Below are positions 32,053-35,916 of a stretch of DNA of 35,916 bases, in pieces. Origin of the DNA: Gemmataceae bacterium (GTDB lineage: Bacteria > Planctomycetota > Planctomycetia > Gemmatales > Gemmataceae). The translations under genes were made by a program, and so were the position numbers. The first letter of the stretch is position 1. Each line of letters begins with the position of its first letter. A model generated the notes under the pieces. The model searched no databases. It had not been told where the DNA came from and worked only from the letters and a program-made list of their open reading frames with translations. The stretch spans positions 62,918 to 98,833 of the forward strand of contig PLDW01000409.1 of the NCBI GenBank assembly GCA_003136315.1. The letters run 5' to 3'.

Positions 32053-32206
32053 GGTGGTATCGCTACGCTCAACCACCGGCTAATCGCTGCGACCCCTCCG
32101 GGGTCGGTTGGGCCATCATATTCGCGTCATTGTCGCCGTCCCCGCCCCCGGTGGTAGAGCTGCGCTCGACCACCGGCTAATCGCTGCGACCCCTCTAGGG
32201 TCGGAC
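32053..32206. repeat. Two-copy repeat in the actB-actCD gap
   Basis: Two copies, 32053-32109 and 32150-32206 (period 97), share GGTGGTA..GCT.CGCTC.ACCACCGGCTAATCGCTGCGACCCC and GGGTCGG. Each holds an inverted pair: GGTGGT at one end and ACCACC inside, which forms a small stem. The remaining bases between copies (CATCATATTCGCGTC...) are unique. Such a unit looks like another short dispersed element inserted in an operon gap. Confidence 0.75.
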
Positions 32207-32213
32207 TTCTTCC

Positions 32214-32248
32214 GCGTTCCGCGTTCCACGCTCCGCGTTCCGCGTTCC
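32214..32248 (-). repeat. Heptad tandem array GCGTTCC (x5)
   Basis: Five heptads, four of them exact GCGTTCC and one ACGCTCC (32228-32234), run from 32214 to 32248, only three bases after the actB stop (TAA complement at 32251-32253). It is the third heptad array in the operon, with a third sequence. It lies in the mRNA between actB and actCD. Confidence 0.85.
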
Positions 32249-32250
32249 GC

Positions 32251-35200
32251 TTACGATGTCAGTTCCGGGTTCGGGTTCCGGACCCGAGGCAAGTAACTCG
32301 TCCGGGGTTTCGTGTTCAGTTCGCCGAGCAGCAGGTACTCGGCCTCCTTCGCCTTCTGTTTTGCCACGCGGCTGGTTGGGTCGAGGACGTTCCCGAAGAC
32401 GATCGCCTCGGTCGGGCAGGCGGCCGCGCAGGCGGTCGTCACCATCCCGTCCGGGACGATCACCCGGCCGGAGCGGTCGAGGTCGTATCCGGCAGTCAGC
32501 GGCTTCTTGGGCTTGCGGTAGGCCGATTGCTCCCGGCCTTCGGGCTTGAAGTCAGAATCCACTTCGACCACCTTGCGGCCTTGGGCCACTTCTGTGGCCG
32601 CGATCTTCGCTCCGTACTTCGCACGCTCCAACCGCTGGACACAATAGGTACATTTCTCCATTACACCGCGCATCCGGACAGTCACATCCGGATTTTTCTG
32701 CATCTTCAGCGTTTCGGGCATCAGATTGTGGGTCAGCGACGACCCGCCATCGGCGAATGGAGTCGGGACTCGGAGCTGGTCGAGTGGCCGCTTGTTGAAG
32801 TTGAACCAGTTGAAGCGCCGGACCTTGTAAGGGCAGGCGTTCGCACAGTAGCGAGTGCCGATGCACCGGTTATAGACCTGAAGGTTGAGCCCCTCCGGAC
32901 TGTGGACCGCAGCGTTCACCGGGCACACCGTCTCGCACGGGGCCTGCTCGCAGTGGACACACGCGACCGGCTGGGTCACCACCTGGGGCTCATCGGGGGT
33001 CGAGGCGAAGGTCGTGAAGTACCGGTCGATCCGGATCCAGTGCAACTCCCGGTTCCGCTTCACCTCAGTCTTCCCGACGACCGGGATATTGTTCTCGCTC
33101 TGGCACGCAATCACACAGGCCGAGCATCCGGTGCAGGTGTTCAGATCGATGACCATGCCCCACTGGAACTGGCTGTCGAGCAACTCGGGGCGAGCCAGAT
33201 CGAGTGGGAACCGCTCCTGCTTGCGACGGGCCGGAGCTGGCGGCTGCTGCGGGTTCCCGTAGCCACCCTGGAACCCCTTCTTGAGGTCGTGCTCATTGGC
33301 GAGTTGTGCCGGAGGGAGCCCGATCTTTGGCCCATGCCGGGGTCCGGCCGGGTGGTCGTGGGGGGGGCCAGCGAGGAGTTTGTGGTATTCCGGCAGGGCG
33401 TACTCCTTGATGATCTCCCGGCCCTCCGGAATGACCCCGTGTTCCTGGGTGGTCACCAGATCGGCTGTCCGGCCAGTGGGTTCGAGTTTGCACCCGCCGA
33501 CAAAGTGCAGGGTATCCGAGCGCCGAGCCGGGAAGACGTCTGTTCCACCGCCCTCGGGGACGTGGCCAATCCGCATCTCACCAAGTTGGCCGAAGGGGAG
33601 TGTGATCGACCAATCCGCCTGGCCGGGAAGGAGATAGACCGGGATCTCGATCACCCCGCCATCCCGGATTGTCACCCGGACAATGTCTCCGGTCTTCACC
33701 CGGAACTCGGCCGCTGTCTTCGGGCTGATAATCGCTGCGTTGTCCCACACGAGCTTGGTGATCGGATCGGGGAGTTCCTGGAGCCACGGATTGGTCGCGA
33801 ACCGGCCATCGTAGACGGTGTAACTGGGGACGAACCCGACCTCGAGCCCATCTCGCGTCGGGGCCGGGGGGAGCTGGATCTTCGCCAACTCCCCCCCGAT
33901 CCGAGCGGTGTCGAGTTTCACATCGACAGGAGGCTTCGGCTTCCCCCCGGCCTTGTCCTTGTCAGCCGGGAGGAAACCAAGCTGTTTGTACCGGTTGAAC
34001 TCGGTCTCGAACGCGGGGGCGGTGGCGGCGATTCCCGCACGGTCGGCAAACACTCGCCGGATGAGTTCGTACGCTTTTGCCTTGGCGGTCAGATATGAGG
34101 TCGTGGGCGGGTTGGTCTTCGGATCTCCGCCCGGGAAGGCGTATTGCGTCATCAGTGTGAGGACTTCCAGCACCGTTCGGCCGCCACGGGGGGAGGTGGC
34201 GTCGGATATCGTGTCCGCCCCCCGACCGCTATTGAGCGGCGCGATCAGCGGCTGAATGCAGCAGAGAGTACCGTCGGTGGCTTCGGCGTCTCCCCAGCCT
34301 TCGAGCGGGTGGGCCAGAGGCAGGTGCCAGTCGGCCGCCTCGGATGTGTGGTCGAAAAACAGTCCGAGCCGGATCTTTCGCGTGACCTTCTGGAGCGCGC
34401 TTTTCACGTTCAGGTCCGCGGGGGCGGTGAGAACCGGATTCCCGCCGACGATCAGCAGCGTTGTCACCTTGTCCGCAGCAATGTCCTTGACCAGTTCGAC
34501 GAGACCCTTGTCGGTTGCCTCCGGGGGGGGGTCGCGAAATTCGATCACCCCGGTCTCGGTGTTGCCGAGCACGTCGTTCACAACATGCCCAAGAGCGTGA
34601 ACCCACCCTGGCTGGCGGTAGCCGACCACGACCACCCCTTTCCCGGCGTTCGCAGCCAGGTCTTTCGCAACCGCTTTCACCCACGTCTCGTTCAACCCGG
34701 TTGGAGTGGCCAGTCCGCCCAGTTGGGGCGGGACCGCGCTGGGCTTCTTGAGCCGGTCCTTGTGAGCCGACGTGAGTTCCTTCGCGACCGCGATGAGAAA
34801 CCCGCCGACAAGGGCACTCGGAAGCCGGAGCCGGTGGTCGGCCATCGTTCCGGTCACGGTGTAGGTACTCTCGACGACGTACAACCGGCTCATCGCGTCC
34901 TTGGGTGTGTCGACTCTTCGCCGGGCTGCAAACCCCCGGCTGTGGGAAATCAGGTCTGCATCCAGTCCGAGGAAATCGCTTTCGAGGGCGAGAATCCGAT
35001 CGGCCTTGTCGAGGTTGTACCGGGCGATGAGTCGTGTGCCAAAAGCGATCTCGGCCCCCTTCCGAACCTCGCCAGGGTCGACGGGCTCGTAGGTATGCCA
35101 CGACGCCTCCGGCATCGCCTCCTTGAGATGCGAACGAATGAGCCGGACGGACGGGGAGTTCAGATCCTCCGCGAGGACGGCGAATCCCTTCCCTTTTTCC

Positions 35201-35787
35201 TTGACGAGGCGATCGGCCTCAGCGCGGGCGAAGGTATCGAAATCGTCCCAGGTTCGTACGACACCCTTTTCCATCACTCCCGGGTATTTGTCGGACATCA
35301 CCCGGTCGGGGCTGTAGAGATCGAGAACGGCGGCCTGGGCGAAGGCATCCGTGCTTCCCCGACTGCACGGATGGACGGGGTTCCCCTCGACCTTGGTGGG
35401 CCGACCCTCGTGGCTTTCAACGAGCACAGGGAAAGCGCCCCCCGGGCGGGGGAGGCAGGTGGCGTAGAAGGTCGGCTTTCCGGGAATGAGCTGGCCGATC
35501 TGATCGTCCGGGACGGCAGAGAACGGGAGGATCGTGATCTCCGGGCGGCGGCAGCCCGCCAGACCAGCGAGTCCGAGGGCCGCGGCCGAAAGGGCGAGGA
35601 ACGCGCGGCGGTCGACGCTGGGCGAATCTCCCTCCCGAAGTTCGGCCTCCCCGAGGCTTTCGTAGACATTGGCGAACCCGGGGAACTCGTCCCGTGCGAA
35701 CGCCCGGAACTCTGGCGTCTGGGCCAGGTCGTCCAGGCTCCGCCAGTAGTCCTTGCAGTCGGCGGTCGTCCGGTTCGGGGTTGCCAT
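32251..35787 (-). CDS. actB: Alternative complex III subunit ActB (fused molybdopterin-like and Fe-S domains)
   Basis: A 1178-residue exported iron-sulfur protein, the large ACIII subunit. A Tat signal lies unusually far in (SVDRRAFLALSAAALGLAGLAG, RR at 60-61) after a cytosolic ~57-residue lead (DYWRSLDDLAQTPEFRAF) typical of ActB. Residues about 80-830 form the molybdopterin-oxidoreductase-like domain, which in known ACIII lacks the cofactor. Residues 870-1178 are a ferredoxin-like domain with four clusters: CTGCSACVIAC (about 880), CVHCEQAPCETVC (about 940), CIGTRYCANACP (about 975) in which Thr replaces the second Cys, fitting a [3Fe-4S] cluster, and CTYC with CAAACP (about 1048 and 1115). 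It passes electrons from quinol to the cytochrome subunits. No Shine-Dalgarno is seen. The first operon gene seen; actA may lie further upstream. Confidence 0.95.
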   Translation of the reverse strand: MATPNRTTADCKDYWRSLDDLAQTPEFRAFARDEFPGFANVYESLGEAELREGDSPSVDRRAFLALSAAALGLAGLAGCRRPEITILPFSAVPDDQIGQLIPGKPTFYATCLPRPGGAFPVLVESHEGRPTKVEGNPVHPCSRGSTDAFAQAAVLDLYSPDRVMSDKYPGVMEKGVVRTWDDFDTFARAEADRLVKEKGKGFAVLAEDLNSPSVRLIRSHLKEAMPEASWHTYEPVDPGEVRKGAEIAFGTRLIARYNLDKADRILALESDFLGLDADLISHSRGFAARRRVDTPKDAMSRLYVVESTYTVTGTMADHRLRLPSALVGGFLIAVAKELTSAHKDRLKKPSAVPPQLGGLATPTGLNETWVKAVAKDLAANAGKGVVVVGYRQPGWVHALGHVVNDVLGNTETGVIEFRDPPPEATDKGLVELVKDIAADKVTTLLIVGGNPVLTAPADLNVKSALQKVTRKIRLGLFFDHTSEAADWHLPLAHPLEGWGDAEATDGTLCCIQPLIAPLNSGRGADTISDATSPRGGRTVLEVLTLMTQYAFPGGDPKTNPPTTSYLTAKAKAYELIRRVFADRAGIAATAPAFETEFNRYKQLGFLPADKDKAGGKPKPPVDVKLDTARIGGELAKIQLPPAPTRDGLEVGFVPSYTVYDGRFATNPWLQELPDPITKLVWDNAAIISPKTAAEFRVKTGDIVRVTIRDGGVIEIPVYLLPGQADWSITLPFGQLGEMRIGHVPEGGGTDVFPARRSDTLHFVGGCKLEPTGRTADLVTTQEHGVIPEGREIIKEYALPEYHKLLAGPPHDHPAGPRHGPKIGLPPAQLANEHDLKKGFQGGYGNPQQPPAPARRKQERFPLDLARPELLDSQFQWGMVIDLNTCTGCSACVIACQSENNIPVVGKTEVKRNRELHWIRIDRYFTTFASTPDEPQVVTQPVACVHCEQAPCETVCPVNAAVHSPEGLNLQVYNRCIGTRYCANACPYKVRRFNWFNFNKRPLDQLRVPTPFADGGSSLTHNLMPETLKMQKNPDVTVRMRGVMEKCTYCVQRLERAKYGAKIAATEVAQGRKVVEVDSDFKPEGREQSAYRKPKKPLTAGYDLDRSGRVIVPDGMVTTACAAACPTEAIVFGNVLDPTSRVAKQKAKEAEYLLLGELNTKPRTSYLPRVRNPNPELTS

Positions 35788-35794
35788 GAGTGGC

Positions 35795-35916
35795 CCAATG
35801 CAACCCAGGGCGTTGCCCTGGGCTGAGAAATCTCAGCCTTTCAGGCTGAAAACCATCCACGTATCGGCCACGGTCTGACCGTCTTCACCCCAAAGGGGTG
35901 AGATCTCTCAGCCCAG
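35795..35916. repeat. Terminal-inverted-repeat element next to actB, cut by window edge
   Basis: After ACCCAGGGCGTTGCCCTGGG (a small hairpin) comes CTGGGCTGAGAAATCTC (35818-35834), which pairs with GAGATCTCTCAGCCCAG at the window end (35900-35916) over 17 bases with one mismatch. Inside are further hairpins CAGCCTTTCAGGCTG and CACCCCAAAGGGGTG. It lies directly before the actB ATG (35785-35787), in the place where an upstream gene or promoter would be, and runs to the edge. Confidence 0.75.

Noticed and set aside
32527-35826. Two very long open frames on the plus strand (about 523 and 560 codons) opposite actB.
   Set aside because: They lie opposite the strongly supported actB gene, have no recognisable domain text and are rich in Arg, Gly, Asp and Val as expected for the antisense of a GC-rich gene.
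1-35916. tRNA, rRNA or riboswitch genes.
   Set aside because: No cloverleaf-like, rRNA-like or known riboswitch core sequence was recognised by eye; a covariance-model scan would be needed to exclude small RNAs.

Overview
The window looks like a chromosome segment of a planctomycete, most likely a Gemmata-type bacterium (family Gemmataceae). The evidence is a GC-rich sequence, a neighbouring DUF1501 gene and PSCyt1/DUF1549/DUF1553 gene (a pairing typical of Planctomycetes), several twin-arginine and lipoprotein signals, weak or absent Shine-Dalgarno sites at many starts, and an unusually rich set of short dispersed palindromes and repeats between genes. No rRNA, tRNA, CRISPR array, phage gene or transposase was found.

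Layout. 1-2160 (+): a small planctomycete-type hypothetical protein, a LOG-family nucleotide phosphoribohydrolase and an amino-acid-kinase-fold protein. 2377-5308 (-): a lipoprotein with a Gly-rich tail, a YeiH-type membrane transporter and a 59-residue membrane protein directly behind it. 6223-11128 (-): a compact run of four overlapping genes (acyltransferase-3, asparagine-synthetase-like, radical SAM, halogenase-like flavoprotein) that reads as a small biosynthetic cluster of unknown product. 11970-15782 (+): NikR, a patatin-like lipoprotein phospholipase and phosphoglucomutase. 15965-20357 (-): DUF1501 and PSCyt1/DUF1549/DUF1553 proteins. 21001-21855 (+): a hydrolase-like lipoprotein. 22110-23243 (-): a secreted prenyltransferase/squalene-oxidase-repeat protein.

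23483-35787 (-) is a respiratory operon encoding alternative complex III (ActB, an ActC-ActD fusion, ActE, ActF) followed by a small membrane protein, a CcoS/FixS-like protein and a cbb3-type oxidase (CcoN, CcoO and a one-haem CcoP-like subunit). Together they could carry electrons from quinol through ACIII cytochromes to oxygen. ActA is not in the window; it may lie beyond the right edge.

The gaps between genes carry at least seven repeat families. These include a 60-bp palindrome found three times, each time just 3' of a gene; a ~100-bp C/G-tract element; a perfect 29-bp inverted repeat; three separate 7-bp tandem arrays inside or at the end of the respiratory operon; and compound hairpins. 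The most interesting candidates are the four-gene cluster, the ACIII-cbb3 operon with its ActCD fusion, and the heptad arrays that occupy the ribosome-binding position of two genes.
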